This document shows positions 1 to 6,796 of a DNA stretch of 32,750 nucleotides, piece after piece. The position numbers and the translations under genes were made by a program. The DNA comes from Bacillota bacterium (GTDB lineage: Bacteria > Bacillota > Ch66 > Ch109), in the NCBI GenBank assembly GCA_013178275.1, contig JABLWZ010000034.1:1-32750 (forward strand), in the 5' to 3' direction. The notes beneath the pieces are model-generated. The model saw nothing but the letters and a program-made list of their open reading frames with translations. It made no database searches and was not told where the DNA came from. Position 1 is the first letter of the stretch, and each line of letters opens with the position of its first letter.

Positions 1-102
1 AAGCATCCCAGTACAGCCACTGGTGCTGTCTGCCGTAAGTTACTTAACCGAATCTTTGTGATTCTCAAAGAACAAAGAAATTACGAAATTTCAACTACTT
101 AA
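1..102 (+). CDS. IS110-family transposase, C-terminal 33 residues (partial)
   Basis: Frame 1 is open from the window edge to a TAA at 100-102. The residues around GAVCRKLLNRIFVILKEQ match the pattern that closes Transposase_20 (IS110) proteins: a basic Ala/Val-rich helix, then R/N-K-L-L, then an I/L-rich helix with a charged tail. IS110 transposases are DEDD recombinases with a C-terminal serine-containing domain and use a structured RNA from the element's own non-coding end to choose donor and target. Only the last helices are visible, so neither active site can be checked. The assignment rests on a short match plus the non-coding stretch downstream, typical of the IS1111 group. The gene starts outside the window. 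Confidence 0.6.
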   Translation, partial: KHPSTATGAVCRKLLNRIFVILKEQRNYEISTT

Positions 103-417
103 GGTTGACTTTTTATAGTAGGTCTTTCACCAACCTGGTGATTAAGCAGCAGTAGGCTGGACCATCCATGGTATGGGAATACACAACACCGGGTTAAACT
201 GCGAATGCAGTGCCGTTAGCGATAGATCGTCTTGCTGCCCTGCGAAGAATGAGCAGCAGGCAGCACAGATCGAGAGGTAAGGCGACAGAGAACCGCTAGG
301 GCGAGGCCCAGCCATAGCCATAGATTGAATACGGTCTTGATTTATCGCATGATCTTAATGCTCAGCAACTATTCGGAAGAAGCAGTTCGTCGACAAGCTG
401 AACTTGGCTGTCGCAAT
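103..417 (+). ncRNA. Candidate bridge/seek RNA region of the IS110-type element
   Basis: No credible gene lies here. Successive hairpins can be read on the plus strand: 127-141 (TCACCA/TGGTGA, 3-nt loop), 161-172 (ACCAT/ATGGT), 198-211 (ACTGC/GCAGT around GAAT), and a larger one at 225-271. The last has an outer GATC/GATC pair, unpaired GTCT and CA strands, and an inner TGCTGCC/GGCAGCA stem. A stem with internal loops is the architecture of IS110 bridge RNAs, whose loops pair with target and donor DNA. IS1111-group elements encode this RNA downstream of the transposase, as here. RNA ends and loop assignments are not determined. Confidence 0.35.
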
Positions 418-489
418 GTTCGGCACTTAACCGCTGACTTATATGCTTAGAGAAATCAAACCAGGCCTTATTAAAGTTAAGTGCCGAAC
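418..489. repeat. Perfect 14-bp inverted repeat with 44-nt spacer
   Basis: GTTCGGCACTTAAC at 418-431 is the exact reverse complement of 476-489. It lies between the IS110-type non-coding end and the stop of the minus-strand flavoenzyme gene at 524. It could be a subterminal inverted repeat of the element, a palindromic insertion target (IS1111 elements favour such sites), or a stem at the 3' end of the flavoenzyme transcript. No T-run follows either arm, so a simple intrinsic terminator is unlikely. Confidence 0.5.
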
Positions 490-523
490 GAAGGTGAGAG
501 CCTTATTTGTACTTGCTCGCCAG

Positions 524-2518
524 TTAAATACTGTATCCCGCGTCGAATCCCTCGCGCACCGCCTCCAGCGCGGTGCGCGGGCGGCTGGCGTCCCCGACCA
601 GGTAGACCTCGGTAAGCCGGTCCTTCAGCTCCTGGTAGAGCTGGTTTTCCGAACCGGAGCCGACCGCTATCACCACCGAGTCGGCCTCGATCAGCTCGTT
701 CTCCCCGTTTTCGAGGTCCACCAGGACCCCGCCGGGGATGATGGCCTGCACCCGGGACGAGGTCCTGACCGTGACCCCCATGCGGGCCAGGTCCTGCAGC
801 ACGATCCAGCGGGTGGAGATACCCAGGCCCCGCCCCGCGCTCCGGTCCATCTCCAGGATGACCACCTCCTTGACCCCGCGGGTGGCCAGTTCCCTGATGG
901 TTTCCACCGATTCCGCCTCGTTCAGCAGCAGAAAGCGGACGGTCTCGCTGTCTATGGCGCCCATCCGGGCGATGAACATTCCCAGTTCGCAGCCTACCGC
1001 CCCACCGCCGACGATCACCACCCGGCGCCCCAGCTCCACCTGCCCGCTGAGCACCTCCCAGGCCTCCACCACGTGCCCCAGCTCGATCCCGGGGATGGCT
1101 GGGGTGACCGGCAGCGCCCCGGCTGCCACCACCACGGCATCGGGGGCGAACGCCTCGACCTCCTCGACGCCGGCCGCCCGGTTCAGCTCTACCTTGACCC
1201 CCGTTATATTCAGGCTTTCAACCAGGTACTCCACCAGGTGCAGCAGCTCTCCCCGGTCGGGGACCAACCCCGCCAGCAGCAGCTGCCCTCCCAGGCGGCT
1301 GCTCTTTTCCCAGAGGGTGACGTCATGGCCTCTCGCCGCCGCCACCCGGGCGGCCTCCATCCCGGCGGCCCCGCCACCTATCACCAGCACCCGCTTGCGG
1401 GTTTCGGCCGGGGTGATCCCGGTATCCCCTTCGCGTCCCACCCGGGAATTGACCAGGCAGGTGACGGGCCGGCCCTTAAAAACCATGTCCAGGCACCCCT
1501 GGTTGCAGCCGATGCACTTTCTTATCTCGCGGAAACGCCCCTCGCTCGCCTTCCTCGGCAGCTCGGGGTCCGCCATCAGGACCCGGGCCATCCCCACCAG
1601 GTCGGCCCTTCCCTGCACCAGTATCTCCTCGGCCAGCCGGGGGTCGTTGATCCGGTTGCAGGCCGCCACCGGGACGTCGACCGCCCGCTTGATGCCCTGG
1701 GCCAGGTAGACATACGCCCCGTTCGGCACCCCCATGGTTATCTGGGGGACCCGTGATTCGTGCCAGCCGCCGGTGACGTCGAAGGCGTCCGCCCCCGCCT
1801 CCTGCAGCCGGCGGGCGAACCCCTGGATCTCCCGGTTGGTGTTGCCCCCCGGCATGAACTCGTTGCCGGTCAGGCGGACCATGACCGGGAATCCGGGTCC
1901 GACAGCGGCCCGGACCGCCTCGATCACCTCCACCCCGAACCGGGAGCGGTTCTCGAAGCTCCCTCCGTACCGGTCCTCGCGCCGGTTGGTGACCGGGGAG
2001 AAGAACTGGGAGATAAGGTACCCGGCGCTGGCTATCACCTCTACCAGGTCGTACCCGCCCTCCCTGGCCCGGATGGCCGAGGACGCGAACTGGGAGATGA
2101 CCTCCTCGATGTCCTCCAGGGTCATCTCCCTAGGGACCTCCTTGCTGAACTTCGAAGGGATCGGCGAGGGGGCGATCGGCTGCCGCTTGCTGAAGATAGA
2201 GCTGGCGTAGCGGCCGGCGTGAAACAGCTGGCATCCTATCCTGGCGCCCGCCTCGTGTATGGAATCAGTCAACCGCTTATGCCCGGGGACGAGCCGGTCA
2301 TGACCTATCTCGACCATACCCCAGTAAGCGGGATAGGGGTCGATGCTGCAGCCCCCGACCATCAGCAGGCCCGCGCCTCCCAGGGCCCTTTCCCGGTAAA
2401 AGTTTATCAGGCGTTCGCTGACCTCGCCGCCCTTGCAGTATCCCATGTGCATGGCCGGCATCACTATCCGGTTCTTGACCTCCAGACCCCCGATCCTGAT
2501 CGGCTGAAAAAGCTTCAT
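524..2518 (-). CDS. FadH-like NADH:flavin oxidoreductase (2,4-dienoyl-CoA/2-enoate reductase family)
   Basis: About 664 residues. An N-terminal FMN TIM barrel of the Old Yellow Enzyme family carries QLFHAGRYA and the FSPVTNRREDRYGGS stretch. Then comes a 4Fe-4S ligand set CIGCNQGC plus a Cys 12 residues on, as in FadH. A GGGAAGMEAARVAA FAD motif and a second GGGAVGCELG dinucleotide motif complete the three-cofactor layout. The family reduces C=C bonds of enoates or dienoyl-CoAs with NAD(P)H in the cytoplasm; the substrate cannot be read here. The start at 2518 has AGAGGGGG upstream and aligns with family N-termini (MKLFQPIRIGG); an in-frame ATG at 2554 is possible. It is the last gene of a minus-strand cluster and follows the cupin gene closely. 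A role in unsaturated acyl-CoA handling would fit the beta-oxidation operon but is inference. Confidence 0.9.
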   Translation of the reverse strand: MKLFQPIRIGGLEVKNRIVMPAMHMGYCKGGEVSERLINFYRERALGGAGLLMVGGCSIDPYPAYWGMVEIGHDRLVPGHKRLTDSIHEAGARIGCQLFHAGRYASSIFSKRQPIAPSPIPSKFSKEVPREMTLEDIEEVISQFASSAIRAREGGYDLVEVIASAGYLISQFFSPVTNRREDRYGGSFENRSRFGVEVIEAVRAAVGPGFPVMVRLTGNEFMPGGNTNREIQGFARRLQEAGADAFDVTGGWHESRVPQITMGVPNGAYVYLAQGIKRAVDVPVAACNRINDPRLAEEILVQGRADLVGMARVLMADPELPRKASEGRFREIRKCIGCNQGCLDMVFKGRPVTCLVNSRVGREGDTGITPAETRKRVLVIGGGAAGMEAARVAAARGHDVTLWEKSSRLGGQLLLAGLVPDRGELLHLVEYLVESLNITGVKVELNRAAGVEEVEAFAPDAVVVAAGALPVTPAIPGIELGHVVEAWEVLSGQVELGRRVVIVGGGAVGCELGMFIARMGAIDSETVRFLLLNEAESVETIRELATRGVKEVVILEMDRSAGRGLGISTRWIVLQDLARMGVTVRTSSRVQAIIPGGVLVDLENGENELIEADSVVIAVGSGSENQLYQELKDRLTEVYLVGDASRPRTALEAVREGFDAGYSI

Positions 2519-2574
2519 CCCCCGGTACCCCCTCTTTTTGATTATGTGTTTCATCCATGACCGGCCGCCTGAAC

Positions 2575-2892
2575 TCAGCGGTTGGGGCAGCGTATCACCA
2601 GCAGGCTCAGCCCGCTGCCGCCTTCGGCCCGCACCGCCCGGTCCACCCCGGGGGGACAGACCGCCAGCTCGCCGGCGCTGATCTCTACCTCTTTCTCTTC
2701 CAGAACCATCCTCCCCCGGCCCTCCAGGGCCAGGAAAACCACCTTGACCGGGGCGGTATGCGGCGCGACGCTTTCACCCGGCTGCAGGACCAGGTTGACC
2801 AGCCGCAGGTCGGGATTGTCCACCAGGAAGCGCGACCGTCCACCGAGCGGGGTCGGCTGCGTCTCCAGGTCTTCCAGTCTGATCTTGATCAT
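2575..2892 (-). CDS. Small single-domain cupin protein
   Basis: 105 residues, essentially one cupin barrel. The first motif region (PGESVAPHTAPVKVVFLALEGRG) keeps the Pro-Gly turn, one His and the closing EGRG. The second (AGELAVCPPGVDRAVRAEG) keeps the PPGV turn but lacks the usual His. The normal HxH...E and second-motif His metal ligands are therefore mostly missing, so metal-dependent catalysis is doubtful and a binding or sensor role is as likely. It sits between the radical SAM gene (28 nt upstream) and the FadH-like gene, in the same direction, so cotranscription is likely. Substrate unknown. Confidence 0.75.
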   Translation of the reverse strand: MIKIRLEDLETQPTPLGGRSRFLVDNPDLRLVNLVLQPGESVAPHTAPVKVVFLALEGRGRMVLEEKEVEISAGELAVCPPGVDRAVRAEGGSGLSLLVIRCPNR

Positions 2893-2919
2893 CGAATCTA
2901 CCTCTTTAAGTTAAAATTC

Positions 2920-3738
2920 CTATACCGGATTCAGGTCGATGCCGAACTCGGAAGAGAGGCTCTTCCACCTGGCGGAGAACACCGCGCGATACCCGCCGGG
3001 GTCCGCCAGGTACCTCTCCAGCTGCGGCAGGGCGTCGGGGAAGCTCTTCCGGTAGGCCTCGCACATCCGGCTGACCGCCGTGGGGTATGGGTTCAGGTAG
3101 TCGATCAGGACCTCCTCGATCCCCGCCTGGCTGATGCCCCGGAGGAGCCGGGCCAGGGCGTAGTCGCTGTCCCCGATCCCCGGCAGCAGGGGGGCGATAA
3201 AGACCCAGGCGTCAAGCCCCGCCTTTTTCAGCTCCCGGGCCGCTTTCAGGCGGGCGCCGGGCGGGGCGGCCCCGGGTTCCAGCACCCTGATCGCAGCGTC
3301 GTTCATGCTGGTGATGGTAAAGCCTATTGAGCATCCCCGGCCGCGGCTGAGGAGGTCGATATCCCGGGTCACCAGGTCGGACTTGGTCAGCAGGTTTATC
3401 TCTATCCCGGGCTGTTCGACCAGCAGCTCCAGGCAGGACCGGGTCAGCCGGAGATCCTTCTCCAGGGGCTGGTACGGATCGGTCACCGTCCCGATGATGA
3501 GCCTCCCCCGGGGCGGCTTTCTCCCGTGCAGCTGCTTCGCCAGGGCCGCGGCCACGTTGGCCTTGGCATCGACGTAGGTACCCCAGGGCCCGGTGTGGCC
3601 GGAGAAACGCCGGGTGAAATCAGCGTAGCAGTACACACAGCTGTGCGAGCAGCCCCGGTAGGGGTTAAGACAGTAGTCGAAGCCGGGAATGCCCGTTTTC
3701 TGCATGGCCGATCTGCACTCTATCGCGTTTACCAGCAT
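2920..3738 (-). CDS. SPL-family radical SAM protein (SplB/Rv2578c-like)
   Basis: 272 residues. The radical SAM cluster motif is CSHSCVYC (Cys30, Cys34, Cys37, Cx3Cx2C), preceded by the family signature NPYRGC. Further on are IGTVTDPYQPLEK and the INLLTKS strand typical of the group related to spore photoproduct lyase. The 4Fe-4S cluster would cleave S-adenosylmethionine to a 5'-deoxyadenosyl radical. Small SPL-like proteins of this length are widespread and mostly uncharacterised, so DNA photoproduct repair should not be assumed. ATG at 3738 has AGAGGAAC about 9 nt upstream. It is the second gene of the DUF169, radical SAM, cupin, FadH-like cluster, 90 nt after DUF169. Confidence 0.88.
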   Translation of the reverse strand: MLVNAIECRSAMQKTGIPGFDYCLNPYRGCSHSCVYCYADFTRRFSGHTGPWGTYVDAKANVAAALAKQLHGRKPPRGRLIIGTVTDPYQPLEKDLRLTRSCLELLVEQPGIEINLLTKSDLVTRDIDLLSRGRGCSIGFTITSMNDAAIRVLEPGAAPPGARLKAARELKKAGLDAWVFIAPLLPGIGDSDYALARLLRGISQAGIEEVLIDYLNPYPTAVSRMCEAYRKSFPDALPQLERYLADPGGYRAVFSARWKSLSSEFGIDLNPV

Positions 3739-3828
3739 CAGTTCACGTTCCTCTTTCTATCGGGAAGTCCATCTGTTTAAAGGTTACCAGACGGACACCA
3801 TCCCGGGAAGTCTGTCAGTCCCCGGTGT

Positions 3829-4611
3829 CTAGTCTTTATCGGTGCCGCAGAACTGCTCCAGTTCCGCGTAGCGGGGCGGGAACTCGGGTCTGGTGCGGAT
3901 GCCGAAAAACGGCGTCGGTATCCTCGACACCCCCCGCTTGTGGGTGACGTCCAGCCCCCTGGCCACCCCCTCGAACCTGCTGCGGGGCATGGAAAACACC
4001 AGCTCGTCATCGCCGGTCATGGCGTACAGCCGCTCGCCCTGGGCGGGAATGATGACGTTGCACTTCTGGTTGAAGTGGGGGTAGATGAACTCCTGGGCGC
4101 AGGCGCAGCGGCCGGAAAATCGGGACTCGATGCAGCCGCCCTCCGGGTAAAGCGCCCCCTGCACCATCCTGACGATCTGGGCGGGGTTGCCGTACACCAG
4201 CACCAGGTCGGGCTCGAAGTCCACCCGGTTCAACGGGCCTATCAGCACGCTGCCGATCGAGTTCAGCGGCGCCTTGGGCTGCATGGCCTGGGTCTTCACC
4301 GCCGCCTCCAGGGTCTCGGTGAAATCGGGGTAGATGATCTCACCCCGGGCCACGTAATCGGGGTCCTCGCGGAACCCGAATATCAGCACCGACAGGGGAC
4401 AGGCGAAGTCCTCCTCGGTAAACCCCATGCTCCACCCGTACCGGCGAGCCAGGTTGACCCCCTGGCAGATGTTAAGCCGGTGCTTGAAGTACTTTATCGC
4501 AGGTTTGTAGTTCGATGGGAGTTCTTTAGTTTCTGAGATCTTTACCGCAACCGGAAAGGTGTTGGGACGGATGCATCTTTCAATCACCGAGTTTAACTGG
4601 TCATTGGTCAT
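3829..4611 (-). CDS. DUF169 family protein
   Basis: 260 residues with DUF169 features: a FPVAVKI strand near the N-terminus, the ICQGVNLARRYGW segment, a central LVLVYGNPAQIVRM strand, and a Cys-containing RCACAQEF segment followed by the hydrophobic sheet region. DUF169 proteins occur in anaerobes and archaea, often beside redox or cofactor genes, and have no established biochemical role. Conserved Cys residues suggest metal or cofactor binding (inference). The start is ATG 4611 with GGGAGGT 6 nt upstream; a longer reading from TTG 4626 would use that ribosome site as coding sequence. First gene of the leftward cluster. Confidence 0.85.
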   Translation of the reverse strand: MTNDQLNSVIERCIRPNTFPVAVKISETKELPSNYKPAIKYFKHRLNICQGVNLARRYGWSMGFTEEDFACPLSVLIFGFREDPDYVARGEIIYPDFTETLEAAVKTQAMQPKAPLNSIGSVLIGPLNRVDFEPDLVLVYGNPAQIVRMVQGALYPEGGCIESRFSGRCACAQEFIYPHFNQKCNVIIPAQGERLYAMTGDDELVFSMPRSRFEGVARGLDVTHKRGVSRIPTPFFGIRTRPEFPPRYAELEQFCGTDKD

Positions 4612-4881
4612 AACACTACCTCCCAAGTTTTTATCTATAATATACCAAATATGTGTTATTTTAGGTACGTCCGGCTGCCAATAACAGCAGCCTCACCATA
4701 GCATGGTTCCCGGGTGTTGCCGGCGGTTGAAACAGAATTTTGTCGCTTTCCGCGCGGGTATACTGTTCCGAAGTGTATAAACATCATGGGATGACGCGAA
4801 AGATGCAGGAAGTGAGTTATGGGTATATGCCCGGGTTTTTTATTTGGCCTCGGAAAATCTCGATTCAGGTGACGGATTTAT
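4612..4881. other. Intergenic region; no gene found, possible short RNA
   Basis: Between the divergent DUF169 and marR genes. Near DUF169 the minus strand has an AT-rich TATATTATAG stretch that could supply a -10 element, but I see no matching -35. On the plus strand TATACT (4759-4764) lies upstream of a small hairpin GGGTATATGCCC (4821-4832) with a six-T run at 4836-4841. That could mark a short RNA of about 70 nt, but the -35 is poor. No protein of credible length is present. Confidence 0.3.
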
Positions 4882-4892
4882 TTGACAAATAA
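4878..4892. promoter_or_regulatory. Perfect 15-bp palindrome, probable MarR operator
   Basis: TTATTTGACAAATAA is symmetric about position 4885 and covers the -35 box. MarR-family dimers bind such AT-rich palindromes, commonly at their own promoters, so autorepression of the downstream operon is likely. A looser dyad (AGATTATTA and TAATATCT, 4934-4961) lies between promoter and gene and could be a second site. Confidence 0.55.
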
Positions 4893-4910
4893 TATTTTTA
4901 GGATTACGAT
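4882..4910 (+). promoter_or_regulatory. Sigma-A promoter of the marR-feoB-like operon
   Basis: TTGACA (4882-4887), 17-nt spacer, TACGAT (4905-4910). It lies 70-100 nt upstream of the marR start in an AT-rich region. The -35 box overlaps the palindrome described separately. Confidence 0.65.
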
Positions 4911-4980
4911 TTTTTTGAAAGTCAAACTTTTTTAGATTATTAATATTATATTCTAATATCTTATGAAGGAAGTGGGTATC

Positions 4981-5394
4981 TTGAAGGGCCAGCTCACCAA
5001 CGAGTTGATACGGTTTATCAGCGGATTCACCTCCTGGGAGTCTTCGGTCATACGTTCCGGGGACCTCACGGTTTCCGAGGTCCACGCCATGGAGATCCTG
5101 GGCCAGTACGGAGAGATGAACATGAAAAACCTGGCTCAGAAGCTCGGGGTCACCACCGGGACCACCACCGTCACGGTTGACCGCCTGGAGAGAAAGGACT
5201 ACGCCAGCCGGCACACCACCCGGGAGGACCGCCGGGTATACCTGATCAGTCTGACCGAGAAGGGCCGCGAGGCTTTTCAGGAACACCACGCCTACCACCT
5301 GGAATTGAGCGAACAGATACTGTCAACCCTATCAGAAGAAGAGGCCCTCCAGTTGATGTGGGTCCTGCAAAAGATCAACACCGAAGTGTTTTAA
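4981..5394 (+). CDS. MarR-family transcriptional regulator
   Basis: 137 residues from TTG 4981. The winged HTH is clear: MNMKNLAQKLGVTTGTTTVTVDRLERKDYASRHTT, then the wing with REDRRVYLISLTEKG. Flanking helices would form the dimer interface. TTG 4981 has a good ribosome site (GAAGGAAG, about 8 nt away); the in-frame ATG at 4963 has none and would add six residues (MKEVGI). The gene ends 15 nt before the FeoB-like gene, so the two form an operon behind the palindrome-bearing promoter. The arrangement suggests it senses a signal tied to transport by that protein, but no ligand can be read. Confidence 0.88.
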   Translation: MKGQLTNELIRFISGFTSWESSVIRSGDLTVSEVHAMEILGQYGEMNMKNLAQKLGVTTGTTTVTVDRLERKDYASRHTTREDRRVYLISLTEKGREAFQEHHAYHLELSEQILSTLSEEEALQLMWVLQKINTEVF

Positions 5395-5409
5395 GGGTTG
5401 GGAAGGGAT

Positions 5410-6702
5410 ATGGACCGCAAGGAGCTGCTTAAAAACGAAATCGGTTCCCTGGACGCTCCCTGGCAGAGCGGGGCCGCCCGTCTGGAGGGTAAAGGGATGG
5501 ATCTCCGGGAACGGGAGCGGCTCACCCAACGCCTGGACTACTTCCTGCTGCACAAGTACCTGGGACCGCCGATCATGGTGGCGTGCTTCGCGCTGCTGTT
5601 CTGGGGGAGCTTCGCCCTGGGGAAGCCGGTCTCGGGATACCTGGGAACCTGGTTCGAGGAACTGTCGATGTGGTTCGAGCAGTCGGTCAGCGGGTACCTG
5701 CCGCCGGTGCTGATGGGTCTGCTCTCCGACGGCATAATCCGCGGGATCGGCTCCGCCCTGGCCTTTTTTCCCCAGATGCTGCTGTTCTTCGCCTTCTATA
5801 CCGTTATCACCGAGACCGGGTATGCTTCCCGCATCGCCTCCCTGATGCACCGGCCGATGGCCCGGCTCAAGATGGAGGGAAAGTCCTTCACCCCGCTGAT
5901 ACTCGGCTACAGCTGCAACGTGACGGCTATCATCAGCACCCGCAGCATCCCTAAAAGGATAGACCGCCTGATCATCATGCTGATCAGTTCGTTCACCCCC
6001 TGCTCCGCCCGCCTGGGTGTGATACTTTACATCGCCGCGGCCTTTTTCGCCCCGCTGACCGCGACCCTGGTCATGTCCGGACTGATCGTGCTCAGCTGGG
6101 CGGTCAGCGCCCTGGTGTCTTACCTGATTAAAAGGAAGTACATCGACAGCGGCGATGTCGGAAGTCCGGTCGAGCTTCCGCCCTACCACCTGCCGGCCGC
6201 GATGACGGTGCTGCGGGCCACCGTCTTTCGGACCCTGGACTTCCTGAACCGGATCAAGAACGTGGTCATCATCTCCTCGGTGCTGGTCTGGTTCCTGTCC
6301 ACATTTCCCCTGGGTACGACCTTCGAGCACTCGCTCGCCGCCCGGATCGGCCAGCTGCTGGAACCGCTGGGGCGGTCGATGGGGTTGAACTGGCAGCTGA
6401 TCGTGGCCCTGATCTTCGGGTTCTTCGCCAAGGAAACCACCCTCTCCACCCTGGGGGTCCTGTACCACGCCTCGCAGGGGTTGGGCAACCTGGGTTCCAT
6501 CATGTCGCAGAGCATCAGTCCGCTGGCGGGCCTGACCTTCCTGGTGGTCTACATGTTCTACACCCCCTGCGTGGCCACCGCCACCGCCATTTACAAGGAG
6601 AGCCGCAGCTTTTTGTTTTCGACCCTGTCCATCATGGTCAGCCTGACCGTGGCCTTCGTCCTGGGCATTCTGGTGTTCAACCTGGGAAGCCTCTTCTCCT
6701 GA
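5410..6702 (+). CDS. FeoB-type membrane protein lacking the G domain (Gate/nucleoside-recognition protein)
   Basis: 430 residues. After a hydrophilic lead of about 40 residues the protein matches the membrane half of ferrous iron transporter FeoB: a YLGPPI first segment, LLSDGIIRGIGSALAFFPQ, the Gate motif GYSCNVTAIISTRSI followed by SSFTPCSARLGVI, then a second half with FAKETTLSTLGVLYH and FYTPCVATATAIYKE. The conserved Cys residues of both Gate repeats are present. The N-terminal GTPase and GDI domains of normal FeoB (about 270 residues) are absent, with no separate G protein nearby. Several hydrophobic helices indicate an inner-membrane location. It might be an iron or metal permease with a partner elsewhere or a different solute carrier. 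ATG 5410 is chosen with GGGAAGGG just upstream. Cotranscribed with marR. Confidence 0.83.
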   Translation: MDRKELLKNEIGSLDAPWQSGAARLEGKGMDLRERERLTQRLDYFLLHKYLGPPIMVACFALLFWGSFALGKPVSGYLGTWFEELSMWFEQSVSGYLPPVLMGLLSDGIIRGIGSALAFFPQMLLFFAFYTVITETGYASRIASLMHRPMARLKMEGKSFTPLILGYSCNVTAIISTRSIPKRIDRLIIMLISSFTPCSARLGVILYIAAAFFAPLTATLVMSGLIVLSWAVSALVSYLIKRKYIDSGDVGSPVELPPYHLPAAMTVLRATVFRTLDFLNRIKNVVIISSVLVWFLSTFPLGTTFEHSLAARIGQLLEPLGRSMGLNWQLIVALIFGFFAKETTLSTLGVLYHASQGLGNLGSIMSQSISPLAGLTFLVVYMFYTPCVATATAIYKESRSFLFSTLSIMVSLTVAFVLGILVFNLGSLFS

Positions 6703-6796
6703 TCCACCTGGGCGGCTGCTGGCAGCACTTGCCGCTACCGCCTCCCCCCGGCCCGTGTTACCATGGAACCATCAATTGGAACAAAGGGGTAGACCC

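Larger units (their letters stand above)
1..489 (+). mobile_element. Right part of an IS110/IS1111-family insertion sequence, cut by the window edge
   Basis: The segment joins a transposase C-terminus (1-102) to about 380 nt of non-coding, hairpin-rich DNA that looks lower in GC than the flanking genes. IS1111-group elements are known to have a long non-coding end downstream of the transposase. The true right boundary is not visible: IS110 elements lack simple terminal inverted repeats and target duplications. I extend the element to a 14-bp inverted repeat (418-431 and 476-489), which may be an end or a palindromic target. The boundary is inferred. Confidence 0.45.

Noticed and set aside
259..450. 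Short plus-strand frame ending EEAVRRQAELGCRNVRHL in the IS non-coding end
   Set aside because: No ribosome site and no recognisable family, and it crosses the predicted RNA hairpins. It could be a remnant but is not supportable as a gene.
443..1756. 437-residue plus-strand open frame
   Set aside because: Antisense to the FadH-like gene, rich in Pro/His/Gln/Arg with no recognisable domain. The minus-strand frame has complete OYE, Fe-S and FAD motifs.
6712..6735. Hairpin after the FeoB-like gene as an intrinsic terminator
   Set aside because: The stem is good but is followed by a C-rich sequence with no T-run.
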